From positions 6,781-33,167 of the forward strand of contig PBGU01000049.1 of NCBI GenBank assembly GCA_002719135.1: a stretch of 26,387 nucleotides of DNA. The letters run 5' to 3'. The position numbers and the translations under genes were made by a program. Under the pieces are notes generated by a model. That model was not told the DNA's origin. It made no database searches and saw only the letters and a list, made by a program, of their open reading frames with translations. Numbering within the stretch: the stretch's first letter is position 1; each line of letters starts with the position of its first letter. The stretch is from Gammaproteobacteria bacterium. Lineage in GTDB: Bacteria > Pseudomonadota > Gammaproteobacteria > Pseudomonadales > Azotimanducaceae. Positions 7,000 through 14,244 of this stretch are shown here, one piece after another.

Positions 7000-8295
7000 A
7001 TGAACCCCACGATCATTCAACCTATTCGCGAAAGCGACCGAATTCTATCCCTCGATGTACTTCGTGGTTTTGCGCTCCTCGGTATCCTACTGCTAAATAT
7101 TGTTGGCATGGGTATGCATTCCGCGAGCTACTTTTCGCCGGATCTAAATCCCACGGACGGAATCAGCGAACTGCCCATAAACCTGGCGGTTTGGGCCACC
7201 ATCGACGTTCTCTTCGAAGGCGCCATGAGGGCGCTCTTTTCCATGCTCTTCGGCGCCTCGATCGTGCTTTTGGCAACAGGACCGAGCGCGCGAGGGGCAG
7301 CGATGTTCTATCGGCGCAACGCCTGGCTTTTAGCCTTCGGCTTGGTCGACGCGTACATACTCTTTTGGACCGGAGACATTCTCGTCACCTATGCGCTGGC
7401 CGGATTTGTGCTCTTCCGCTTTCGCAACGCATCGCCAAGAAAGTTGTTGATCTCGGCGTTAGTGGTTCTTGTTTTACAGACTGGGTTTTTTGTGGGATGG
7501 AAGTATTCGCTCGCGATCGGCCAGCAAGCTGCCGTCGAGGTCGCGTCAAATCCGGAGTTCGGCAAGCCAAGTGCGGTAGCAATGGCAGACGTGTGGTTCG
7601 ACTTTGAATCCAGCTATGCGGTTCCATCCGGGGGCGAAGAAGTCGAACTACAACAACGACGCGCGAACTATCCCAACGCCTTTCTGTTCAATGCTAGGAA
7701 AGCCACCGAAATGATCCTTGGGGCAATCCCTGCGGTCCTTCTTTGGGATGCGTTGATAATGATGCTCATCGGTATGGCGCTCTTCAAGCAGTCCATTCTC
7801 GATGCTTCGAAACCCCCCGGGTTCTACATCAAGTTAATGGTCATAGGCTTCGGCACGGGACTCGCGATCAACGTCTGGGAAGTCTACGAATCAGCACGTT
7901 CTGGTTTTCAACTCCTCGAGACATTCCCTTACCTAAAGGCAACCTATCACGTCGGCAGACTTGGCATGGCCTTCGGCTGGTTGGGGTTGATCCTTTATGT
8001 ATGTCAGAAAAGTTACTGGACGAAGGCGCGCCATGCGTTAGCCGCTGTCGGTCGCATGGCCCTTAGCAATTATCTGATGCACTCGGTCTTCGCCCTCGTT
8101 TTGTTCTCCGGTGCAGGTTTCGCTCTGGTCGGTGAATTACAACGCTGGATGCTCTATCCAATCGTCGCGCTCATTTGGGCCATTCAACTCATTTTGTCGC
8201 CCTGGTGGTTGTCACGTTTTCAATTCGGGCCGTGCGAATGGCTATGGAGAAGCTTAAGTTACCGACGCATGCCACCGTTGCGCCGTGTACCCTAA
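7000..8295 (+). CDS. DUF418 domain-containing inner-membrane protein
   Basis: A 431-residue polytopic membrane protein. The N-terminus ILSLDVLRGFALLGILLLNI is the hallmark of DUF418/YeiB-like proteins, and the conserved MRALFSMLFGAS segment follows. Several hydrophobic spans can be seen, at about 21-40, 67-90, 108-133, 143-162, 240-258, 275-295, 320-340 and 355-400. The C-terminal part (LSNYLMHSVFALVLFSGAGF, then GPCEWLWRSLSYRR) is the DUF418 domain proper. The family is thought to be related to membrane acyltransferases or to be transport-linked; no function is established. The start ATG at 7000 follows the GC-rich GGAGCGCGGG, which may serve as ribosome-binding site. It probably shares a transcript with the dienelactone hydrolase gene and is convergent with the nitroreductase unit. 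Confidence 0.85.
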   Translation: MNPTIIQPIRESDRILSLDVLRGFALLGILLLNIVGMGMHSASYFSPDLNPTDGISELPINLAVWATIDVLFEGAMRALFSMLFGASIVLLATGPSARGAAMFYRRNAWLLAFGLVDAYILFWTGDILVTYALAGFVLFRFRNASPRKLLISALVVLVLQTGFFVGWKYSLAIGQQAAVEVASNPEFGKPSAVAMADVWFDFESSYAVPSGGEEVELQQRRANYPNAFLFNARKATEMILGAIPAVLLWDALIMMLIGMALFKQSILDASKPPGFYIKLMVIGFGTGLAINVWEVYESARSGFQLLETFPYLKATYHVGRLGMAFGWLGLILYVCQKSYWTKARHALAAVGRMALSNYLMHSVFALVLFSGAGFALVGELQRWMLYPIVALIWAIQLILSPWWLSRFQFGPCEWLWRSLSYRRMPPLRRVP

Positions 8296-8388
8296 CCTCG
8301 TGAGTGCGTTTTAGTAGGCAAAGCGCGGCTAGAACACTGTCTCGCGGCTAATCTCGAGGGCGATTTTTCGCATCTTCATCGTTTATTT

Positions 8389-8411
8389 ATCTAAAACAAT
8401 AAGTTAGATAC
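8389..8411 (-). repeat. Inverted repeat TATCTAA/TTAGATA beside the distal tRNA-Ser fragment
   Basis: TATCTAA (8389-8395) and TTAGATA (8405-8411) are exact reverse complements around a 9-base loop. Part of the loop and right arm belongs to the block shared with the sequence just 3' of tRNA-Ser. It could be a weak hairpin or a recombinase arm site; it is not a convincing terminator. Confidence 0.45.
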
Positions 8412-8439
8412 ATAACTGGCGAAGAGGGAGGGATTCGAA
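8393..8439 (-). repeat. Copy of tRNA-Ser 3' end plus its downstream flank (distal copy, att-like)
   Basis: Bases 8417-8439 match the 3' end of tRNA-Ser(GCT) at 9805-9827 in 22 of 23 positions, covering CCA, the discriminator, the 3' acceptor strand and part of the T-arm. The similarity continues without gaps past the tRNA end. AAAACAATAA occurs at 8393-8402 and at 9781-9790, in each case 14 bases from the CCA. The 5' part of the tRNA is absent. This is what a displaced attachment-site half left by integration at the tRNA would look like. It is the outer boundary of the two-unit array. Confidence 0.8.
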
Positions 8440-8468
8440 GAGGTTATTCATTTCTTGTACAACCGAAT

Positions 8469-9164
8469 TCACTCGATCCAGGTCGATATTTCCTCTAGTT
8501 TTTTCTTGATTCCGCCATGCACGGGAACTTTGCAATCGTCCTTCGGGTAGCCCACTACCAGCAGGATAGTGGCTCGCTCAAGCGTCGGCCGTGCGCAGAT
8601 CTCGTTAAGAAATTTCATGGGGTTAGGCGTATGGGTCAAGGTCGCAAGGCCTGCATGATGCAAGGCTGCGATCAGGAAACCTGTGGCGATGCCGACAGAC
8701 TCTGGATAGTAGTAATGGCTGAATTTCGAGCCATCCTCGTTCAACCCATATTTCTGCGCAAAGATCGCGATCAGCGCAGGTGCGTCCTCCAGAAAGGGCT
8801 TGCTTGAGTCTGTGCCCAGTGGAGCCAGAGCGTCAAGCCATTCTTGCGGTGCTCGATGCGTATAGAACTCACGCTCCTCGGCCTCAGCGGCAATCCGTAT
8901 TCGCTTCTTGCAACCCGGGTTCGTGATGACCGAAAAATGCCATGGTTGTTGATTCGCACCGGAAGGCGCAGTAGCAGCGGACAACAAGCACTGCTCGATT
9001 ATATCCTTTGGGACGGACCGAGAATCGAATTCGCGTACGGTACGCCGGCGCGCTATATCTTCGCGAAACCAGAGCGCGCGCTCCCGCATTTCAGATTCAG
9101 GGTATTCGCGATAGTCAGGAAGCGGTTCGAGCACAAGTGGCTCTGTCAAAGTCTTCGTATTCAT
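8469..9164 (-). CDS. Nitroreductase-family flavoprotein resembling iodotyrosine deiodinase (IYD-like)
   Basis: A 231-residue FMN enzyme. RRRTVREFDSRSVP carries the Arg residues that bind the flavin phosphate, APSGANQQPWHF is the second flavin segment, and TLTHTPNPMKFLNE with VVGYP is typical of the IYD branch. The three residues that clamp the amino-acid part of iodotyrosine in human IYD (Glu157, Tyr161, Lys182) have counterparts Glu97, Tyr101 and Lys122 with identical spacing of 4 and 21. It may therefore reductively remove halogen from a halotyrosine; activity is inferred. The ATG at 9162-9164 was preferred over a GTG at 9207-9209, because the longer form would read through the tRNA-Ser 3' fragment. 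No clear Shine-Dalgarno sequence is seen. The start lies 18 bases past that fragment's CCA, so transcription may come from the tRNA-Ser side. Confidence 0.85.
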   Translation of the reverse strand: MNTKTLTEPLVLEPLPDYREYPESEMRERALWFREDIARRRTVREFDSRSVPKDIIEQCLLSAATAPSGANQQPWHFSVITNPGCKKRIRIAAEAEEREFYTHRAPQEWLDALAPLGTDSSKPFLEDAPALIAIFAQKYGLNEDGSKFSHYYYPESVGIATGFLIAALHHAGLATLTHTPNPMKFLNEICARPTLERATILLVVGYPKDDCKVPVHGGIKKKLEEISTWIE

Positions 9165-9181
9165 TCCATTTGTCCGATTTG

Positions 9182-9204
9182 TTGGCGGAGAGGGAGGATT
9201 TCGA
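9182..9204 (-). repeat. Copy of tRNA-Ser 3' end (middle copy, att-like)
   Basis: TTGGCGGAGAGGGAGG (9182-9197) is identical to 9804-9819, the plus-strand view of the tRNA-Ser CCA end, and 21 of 23 positions match in all. No D-arm or anticodon arm follows, so only the 3' end is present. It lies exactly between the kinase gene (stop ends at 9206) and the nitroreductase gene (start at 9164). Unlike the distal copy it lacks the AAAACAATAA flank. Confidence 0.8.
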
Positions 9205-9205
9205 C

Positions 9206-9778
9206 TCACAGCACGCTCACGAACCCCCTTATTTGTTTGCGATTTCGTAAACGTATGAGTGCAAACTCGAGATCCAGGCTGTCAGTGTATTGGCCAATAT
9301 AGTTTTGTCTTAACCTGTAATACGGAAGAAAAGTGAAGCGTATCCAGTTAACGATCGCGAGCCATGGATTTTCTATATTACCCGCCCACAATCGCCTTCG
9401 CTTGGTCGCGCGTTCGAGAGTTCGTTTTATTACCTGGTACGTGATTACGTGAAGAGGTAAATCCAGCCAAATGACGACTTGTGATCGAGGCACGATAAGT
9501 GTGTCGTGAGAGAGGTCTTGTCGGCCATCGATCACCCATTTGTCTTTAGACAGTTCCTGTCGGAGGTTGTCGGACATTTCGAGATCGGTAGCTCCGACCC
9601 AATTCGTCTTCCAATACAGTGTGTCTAATTCGACGTACGGTAACCTCAATGCATCAGAGATACGGCGGGCGAGGTCTGATTTTCCGGCCGCTGATACCCC
9701 GGTTACGTAAATTCTTGCGAAAGGAAAATGTGGGGGCGAATCTGGTGGCGAATTTTCGTCGTAGTATTTTTTATTCAT
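9206..9778 (-). CDS. P-loop adenylate-kinase-like / FlaR-like NTPase
   Basis: A 190-residue single-domain P-loop protein. The Walker A is GVSAAGKS (residues 27-34), preceded by strand ARIYVT. The segment RLPYVELDTLYWKTNW and KWVIDGRQDLSHD match the layout of adenylate-kinase-like proteins annotated as 'topology modulation protein FlaR', and VVIWLDLPLHVITYQVIKRT has the Walker B-like strand. These are thought to be small-molecule kinases of unknown substrate. It starts only 26 bases past the CCA of tRNA-Ser, and the stop abuts the middle tRNA fragment. There is no Shine-Dalgarno sequence and no room for a promoter, so read-through from tRNA-Ser is likely. The region looks more AT-rich than its neighbours, consistent with transfer. 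Confidence 0.75.
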   Translation of the reverse strand: MNKKYYDENSPPDSPPHFPFARIYVTGVSAAGKSDLARRISDALRLPYVELDTLYWKTNWVGATDLEMSDNLRQELSKDKWVIDGRQDLSHDTLIVPRSQVVIWLDLPLHVITYQVIKRTLERATKRRRLWAGNIENPWLAIVNWIRFTFLPYYRLRQNYIGQYTDSLDLEFALIRLRNRKQIRGFVSVL

Positions 9779-9804
9779 TCAAAACAATAACTTAACTATT
9801 ATTT

Positions 9805-9893
9805 TGGCGGAGAGGGAGGGATTCGAACCCTCGATGAGTATTACCCATACTCCCTTAGCAGGGGAGCGCCTTCAGCCACTCGGCCACCTCTCC
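9805..9893 (-). tRNA. tRNA-Ser (anticodon GCT)
   Basis: A class II tRNA. The acceptor stem GGAGAGG (9887-9893) pairs with CCTCTCC. The D-arm reads TGGCCGAGTGGCTGAAGGC. The anticodon stem CTCCC/GGGAG encloses loop CTGCTAA with anticodon GCT (decodes AGC/AGU). A long variable arm follows (TATGGGTAATACTCATC), then the T-arm GAGGG-TTCGAAT-CCCTC, discriminator G and encoded CCA (9805-9807). It lies 50 bases behind csrA on the same strand, as serV does in E. coli. Two partial copies of its 3' end occur downstream, so it appears to have been an integration target. Confidence 0.96.
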
Positions 9894-9943
9894 GTGTCTC
9901 TCTACGACTCGGGCTTCCGTTTAAGTATGTACAGAATCCGGCG

Positions 9944-10150
9944 CTAACCGGTACCACTTTCACGTGAAATGATTGATTCCGGCGCCGCCTCTTGCTGTAT
10001 CCGCTGGTAAATTTCTTCCCGATGAACTGCTACTTCTTTTGGCGCATCAACGCCGATGCGAACCTGATTTCCTTTAACTCCCAGAACCGTCACAGTCACT
10101 TCATCGCCAATCATCAGCGTCTCACCGACCCGGCGCGTCAGTATTAACAT
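9944..10150 (-). CDS. csrA: Carbon storage regulator CsrA
   Basis: A 68-residue RNA-binding dimer that controls translation and stability of target mRNAs by binding GGA-containing hairpins. The sequence MLILTRRVGETLMIGDEVTV followed by VKGNQVRIGVDAPKEVAVHREEIYQRI is canonical, including the N-terminal LTRR and the C-terminal VAVHREE RNA-contact residues. A GGAGGT Shine-Dalgarno sequence sits five bases before the ATG (10148-10150), which fixes the start; its GGA could also permit autoregulation. The order lysC-csrA-tRNA-Ser matches Pseudomonas-type genomes. The 159-base gap from lysC is large enough for an own promoter, but no clear one was seen. Confidence 0.97.
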   Translation of the reverse strand: MLILTRRVGETLMIGDEVTVTVLGVKGNQVRIGVDAPKEVAVHREEIYQRIQQEAAPESIISRESGTG

Positions 10151-10309
10151 ACGTACCTCCCGACCCCAGTTTCACCCGCCAAACGACTCGGCAAGCCGGC
10201 AATATTGTTGCTCAGTTATAAAGTTAAAGCACGTCCGAATAACGGGGTTTGGCCTAGATTTAGGTCTCGTTTCAACAATCGCGAAATGAGTCAGGAGAAT
10301 AGGAGAACC

Positions 10310-11539
10310 CTAGGCAACCGTCACGTTATTTCCCAAGTCGAATACCTTGTGGATCGACCTTACCGCCACGTCCAAATATTGCTCGGCAATCACGACCGAT
10401 ATCTTGATCTCAGACGTAGAAATCATTTGGATGTTGATGTCTTCAGCAGCTAGCGCGTCAAACATTCTAGTCGCCACACCCGCGTGCGAGCGCATGCCCA
10501 CGCCAACCACAGAAACCTTAACAATCGCATTGTCCCCGATCACGTCTCGGGCACCTATATCCTTGATGATCCCGTCGAGTATTCCCTTTGCAGTATCGTA
10601 ATCTCGGCGCTTCACAGTAAAGGTGAAGTCGGTGGTGCCGTCCGACCCGATATTCTGCACGATCATATCGACTTCGATGGACGCCCCCGCAATAGGACCC
10701 AAGATCGTCGAAGCTACTCCCGGAACATCGGGAACCCCGACCACCGTCAACTTAGCTTCGTCGATCGCGTGGGCAATACCGGACACAACGGGTCGTTCCA
10801 TATTCGCGTCCTCAAACGTGATGAGGGTGCCTTGCCCCTCAATAAAACTCGAGAGTACGCGCAGCGTAACACCCGAATTGGCCGCATATTCCACGGCACG
10901 AGGATGAAGGACCTTTGAGCCGAGGCTCGCCAATTCCAACATTTCTTCAAAAAAGACTACTTCTAATTTCTGCGCGTCATCGACAATCCTCGGATCAGCG
11001 GTGTAGACGCCATCAACGTCCGTGTATATCCGGCATTCCTCCGCGTTCAGTGCCGACGCAATGGCCACTGCACTTGTATCCGAACCTCCGCGGCCAATGG
11101 TCGTGATATCGCCTCCTCCATCAACACCCTGAAACCCCGCCACGATTGGCGTAATACCCGCGGCCAAGTCATCCTTTAAGCGCTTTGTTTCGATCGACTC
11201 GAAACGAGCTCTCGTATGATTGGCGTCGGTAACGATCGGCACCTGCCAGCCCAGATACGAACGCGCTTCGCAACCGCACTGATCAAGCGCCATCGCCGTC
11301 AGCGCCGCTGAAACCTGTTCACCCGCCGACAGCAACACATCCATTTCTCGGTTCTTCGGTTTATTCGATAGCTCCTGCCCCAAGCTTTCCAGCCGATTAG
11401 TCTCACCGGCCATCGCCGAAACGACGACAATGACATCGTCACCCGCTTCTCGTTGTTTGACTACGTTTTGCGCGACAGCCCGAATCCGATCCAGACTGCC
11501 AACCGACGTACCACCGTACTTGTGAATATGAAGCGCCAT
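10310..11539 (-). CDS. lysC: Aspartate kinase
   Basis: A 409-residue aspartokinase that phosphorylates aspartate in the first step toward lysine, threonine, methionine and diaminopimelate. The kinase N-terminus is HKYGGTSVGSLDRI. The substrate/ATP region includes TIGRGGSDTSAVAIASAL and YTDVDGVYTADPRIV, followed by SLGSKVLHPRAVEYA. Two ACT domains occupy roughly residues 265-409 (LTVVGVPDVPGVAST and VSVVGVGMRSHAGVATRMF), so it is probably feedback-inhibited by lysine and/or threonine. The length is as in monofunctional class I-type bacterial enzymes. It starts with the ATG at 11537-11539, eight bases after the alaS stop, so the two are translated from one message. No fused homoserine dehydrogenase is present. 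Confidence 0.96.
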   Translation of the reverse strand: MALHIHKYGGTSVGSLDRIRAVAQNVVKQREAGDDVIVVVSAMAGETNRLESLGQELSNKPKNREMDVLLSAGEQVSAALTAMALDQCGCEARSYLGWQVPIVTDANHTRARFESIETKRLKDDLAAGITPIVAGFQGVDGGGDITTIGRGGSDTSAVAIASALNAEECRIYTDVDGVYTADPRIVDDAQKLEVVFFEEMLELASLGSKVLHPRAVEYAANSGVTLRVLSSFIEGQGTLITFEDANMERPVVSGIAHAIDEAKLTVVGVPDVPGVASTILGPIAGASIEVDMIVQNIGSDGTTDFTFTVKRRDYDTAKGILDGIIKDIGARDVIGDNAIVKVSVVGVGMRSHAGVATRMFDALAAEDINIQMISTSEIKISVVIAEQYLDVAVRSIHKVFDLGNNVTVA

Positions 11540-11547
11540 CGATCCGA

Positions 11548-14163
11548 CTAAAGTTGTTCGGCAACCCAGGCCGCCACGGTTCCAAGCGCATCGTCTAGGG
11601 CTTCCGGATTGTCGCCGCCCCCAGCTTTAGCCATATCGTCTCGACCGCCGCCTCGAGCACCCACCTGCGCACCTATATGCATTACCAAGTCACCGGCTTT
11701 TAGTCGGTTCGTGAGTTCCTTAGAGACGCCGCAAACCAGGGCTACTTTGCCTCTATCAAGATATCCCAGAACGACCACACACTTGTCCAACCGCTCTCGC
11801 AAACCATCGAACAGCGCCATCACGGCCTCCGAATCACCCGTAACTTGCGTGCTTAATACTTTGATCCCTTCGATCTCGATTGCGCTCGCGGCAAGGCCCA
11901 CGCTTTCTGACTGTGCCGAACGCGATCGAAACGACTGGACTTCTTTTTCAAGCCGACGGTTGCTTTCCGCAAGTAACTTCACTTTATCCGCAAGTTCTTC
12001 GCTGGAGCCACGAACCACATCGGCTACAGCATCAAGTTCCCGTTCAATACCATCGAGGCGAACGAGAGCACCACGACCCGTGACTGCTTCGATGCGTCGA
12101 ATACCCGCCGCGATACCCGACTCTGAAACAAGTCGCAACAATCCAATATCACCGGTCCGCCGAGTATGCGTACCTCCACAAAGTTCGACCGAAAAATCGC
12201 CGCCCATGGAGAGCACCCGAACGTCGTCGCCATACTTTTCACCAAAGAGGGCGAGCGCCCCGCGCGCTACGGCGTCGTCATACCCAAGTTGTTCAGTCAT
12301 CACTTCGGAATTTTCGCGAATGCGCTCGTTGACGATTCTTTCAATCGCCTTAACTTCTTCTTCCTCGAGCGGATCAACATGAGAAAAATCAAAGCGTAAC
12401 CGCTCCGAGTCAACGAGGGATCCCTTCTGCTGCACGTGTTCGCCAAGAACCTGCCGTAAAGCAGCGTGCAACAAGTGGGTGGCTGAATGATTTCGCGCAA
12501 TATCGTTGCGACGGTCCGCCAAAACCTCGGTGTCTACTGCGTCTCCGACCGACAGCTGACCGTTTTCGACGGAGCCGTAATGGAGATGTTGGCCACCGCC
12601 CCGTGTGGTGTCGGTAACAACAAACGATGCAGCCGACGTTTGGATGGTGCCCGCATCTCCGACCTGCCCACCAGATTCTGCATAGAACGGGGTTCGATTC
12701 AGGATGACCACACCGGTCTCACCCGCCTTCAGTACTTCTACTTCACCGGTTTCATCATCGTTCTGCCGGTACAAGCCGACGATTTCGCTAGCCGCCGCCA
12801 ACCCCTCATAGCCCAAGAATTCAACATTTCCCTCAATGTCTATCCGTTGTTCCAAGGTGCTGTCGAACCGACTCGCCGCACGACCCCGTTGACGTTGCGC
12901 CGTCATTAACTTTTCAAACTCGTCCTCATCAATCCCTAAGCCCCGTTCCCTCGCCACATCGGCAGTCAGGTCGGCCGGAAAACCGAACGTATCGTAGAGC
13001 TTAAAAACAACCTCGCCAGGAATCTGCTTTTCCGTCAATTCGTTAATCGCCGATTCAAGTATCGCCATGCCCTGACCCAAGGTACTGGCGAATCGCTCTT
13101 CCTCGGAAAGAAGGGTCTTTTCGATACGAACTTTCTCTTCAGAAAGTGTTGGATACGCTTCGCCCATCGAGTCCACAAGCGGTTCAACCAGCTGGTGAAA
13201 GAACGGTTCGCGTATGTTTAGTTTGTTGCCGTGGCGCAATGCGCGCCGAATAATCCGACGCAACACATAGTTTCTATCCTCATTTCCTGGGATGACGCCG
13301 TCTGCGATAAGGAACGCGGCCGACCTTATGTGATCGGAAATCACTCGCAGCGAAGGATTTTCAAAAACGGTGCGTTCATCCGAAAGACCCGCGAATTCGC
13401 CAGCTCTCCGAATCACGTCGTGAAAAAGATCAATCTCGTAATTACTGCCTACGCCTTGTGTGAGGGCGGCTACACGCTCAAGGCCCATACCAGTATCAAC
13501 GCCTGGTGTTGCCAGTGAAGACAGTGAGCCGTCCACGGCACGATCAAATTGGGGGAAAACGAGATTCCAGAATTCAAGAAATCGATCGCCGTCTTCGTCC
13601 GCCGATCCCGGCGGTCCTCCAGCAAGTTCGGGACCTTGATCAAAAAATATCTCGGTGTCTGGTCCGCATGGCCCCGTCTCGCCCATCGCCCAGAAGTTGT
13701 CCTCTAGATCGATCACACGACTCTCCGTCAAGCCGATTTTTTCGGTCCATATAGCTCGTGCATCCACGTCGGTTGGGTGGACGGTTACCCAGATTCGATC
13801 TTCCGGAAGCGTCAAAACCTCCGTGATGAATTGCCACGCCCAACTAATTGTTTCTTCTTTAAAGTAATCGCCGAAGCTGAAGTTCCCGAGCATTTCAAAA
13901 AGGGTGTGATGCCGCGCCGTATACCCTACGTTCTCGAGGTCATTGTGCTTTCCCCCTGCGCGCACGCACCGCTGACACGATACCGCCCGCGAATAGTCCC
14001 TCGCTTCCCGCCCTAGCAGCGCGTCTTTAAATTGAACCATCCCGGCGTTGGTGAAGAGCATCGTTGGATCGTTCGTTGGGACGAGCGAGCTCGACGCAAC
14101 AACGCGATGATTGCGTGCACCAAAAAAGTCCAGGAACGCGGAACGTAGGTCAGCGGTTCGCAT
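11548..14163 (-). CDS. alaS: Alanyl-tRNA synthetase
   Basis: Charges tRNA-Ala. About 871 residues, close to the 875 of E. coli. It begins MRTADLRSAFLDFF, the usual AlaRS start. An upstream TTG (14194-14196) would add eleven residues with no counterpart in the family, so the ATG at 14161-14163 was chosen. The class II catalytic core comes first (RAVSCQRCVRAGGKHNDLE, then TGMGLERVAA). The editing domain carries the zinc motif HSATHLLHAAL and CGGTHTRRTGDIG. A coiled segment and the C-Ala domain follow (GARGGGRDDMAKAGG). It lies between recX (81 bases upstream) and lysC on the same strand. Confidence 0.97.
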   Translation of the reverse strand: MRTADLRSAFLDFFGARNHRVVASSSLVPTNDPTMLFTNAGMVQFKDALLGREARDYSRAVSCQRCVRAGGKHNDLENVGYTARHHTLFEMLGNFSFGDYFKEETISWAWQFITEVLTLPEDRIWVTVHPTDVDARAIWTEKIGLTESRVIDLEDNFWAMGETGPCGPDTEIFFDQGPELAGGPPGSADEDGDRFLEFWNLVFPQFDRAVDGSLSSLATPGVDTGMGLERVAALTQGVGSNYEIDLFHDVIRRAGEFAGLSDERTVFENPSLRVISDHIRSAAFLIADGVIPGNEDRNYVLRRIIRRALRHGNKLNIREPFFHQLVEPLVDSMGEAYPTLSEEKVRIEKTLLSEEERFASTLGQGMAILESAINELTEKQIPGEVVFKLYDTFGFPADLTADVARERGLGIDEDEFEKLMTAQRQRGRAASRFDSTLEQRIDIEGNVEFLGYEGLAAASEIVGLYRQNDDETGEVEVLKAGETGVVILNRTPFYAESGGQVGDAGTIQTSAASFVVTDTTRGGGQHLHYGSVENGQLSVGDAVDTEVLADRRNDIARNHSATHLLHAALRQVLGEHVQQKGSLVDSERLRFDFSHVDPLEEEEVKAIERIVNERIRENSEVMTEQLGYDDAVARGALALFGEKYGDDVRVLSMGGDFSVELCGGTHTRRTGDIGLLRLVSESGIAAGIRRIEAVTGRGALVRLDGIERELDAVADVVRGSSEELADKVKLLAESNRRLEKEVQSFRSRSAQSESVGLAASAIEIEGIKVLSTQVTGDSEAVMALFDGLRERLDKCVVVLGYLDRGKVALVCGVSKELTNRLKAGDLVMHIGAQVGARGGGRDDMAKAGGGDNPEALDDALGTVAAWVAEQL

Positions 14164-14195
14164 GAAAGCGGGAATCCGGTGTAAAACGGCGGGCA

Positions 14196-14201
14196 AGTAT
14201 A
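14196..14201 (-). promoter_or_regulatory. Possible -10 box (TATACT) for alaS
   Basis: TATACT on the minus strand lies about 33 bases before the alaS ATG, with a poor -35 candidate (TCTTCA) 18 bases further upstream, in the 81-base recX-alaS gap. A transcript from here would start after the alternative TTG codon, which also favours the ATG start of alaS. Confidence 0.25.
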
Positions 14202-14244
14202 CGCCGATTGCCCTGGAGCTGAAGACCGAACGCCGATGTATGGG

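Noticed and set aside
8296..8468. Terminator between convergent DUF418 and nitroreductase
   Set aside because: The TATCTAA/TTAGATA repeat is AT-rich and has no proper T-run on either strand, so a terminator call is not supported.
9165..9209. GTG-started N-terminal extension of the nitroreductase
   Set aside because: The extra 15 residues are encoded by the tRNA-Ser 3' fragment and its flank, so they are unlikely to be real protein.
8300..9900. A full integrase-bearing genomic island behind tRNA-Ser
   Set aside because: No tyrosine or serine recombinase, phage or transfer gene is present; only two small genes and att-like fragments remain, so it is reported as a cassette-like array instead.
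10151..10309. Promoter or small RNA in the lysC-csrA gap
   Set aside because: Some -10-like AT stretches (TATAAC) are present but with no matching -35, and only a short imperfect dyad is seen; nothing can be supported.
11609..12382. 257-codon plus-strand open frame opposite alaS
   Set aside because: A Ser/Arg/Pro-rich shadow of the alaS reverse frame without motifs, inside a gene whose identity is certain.
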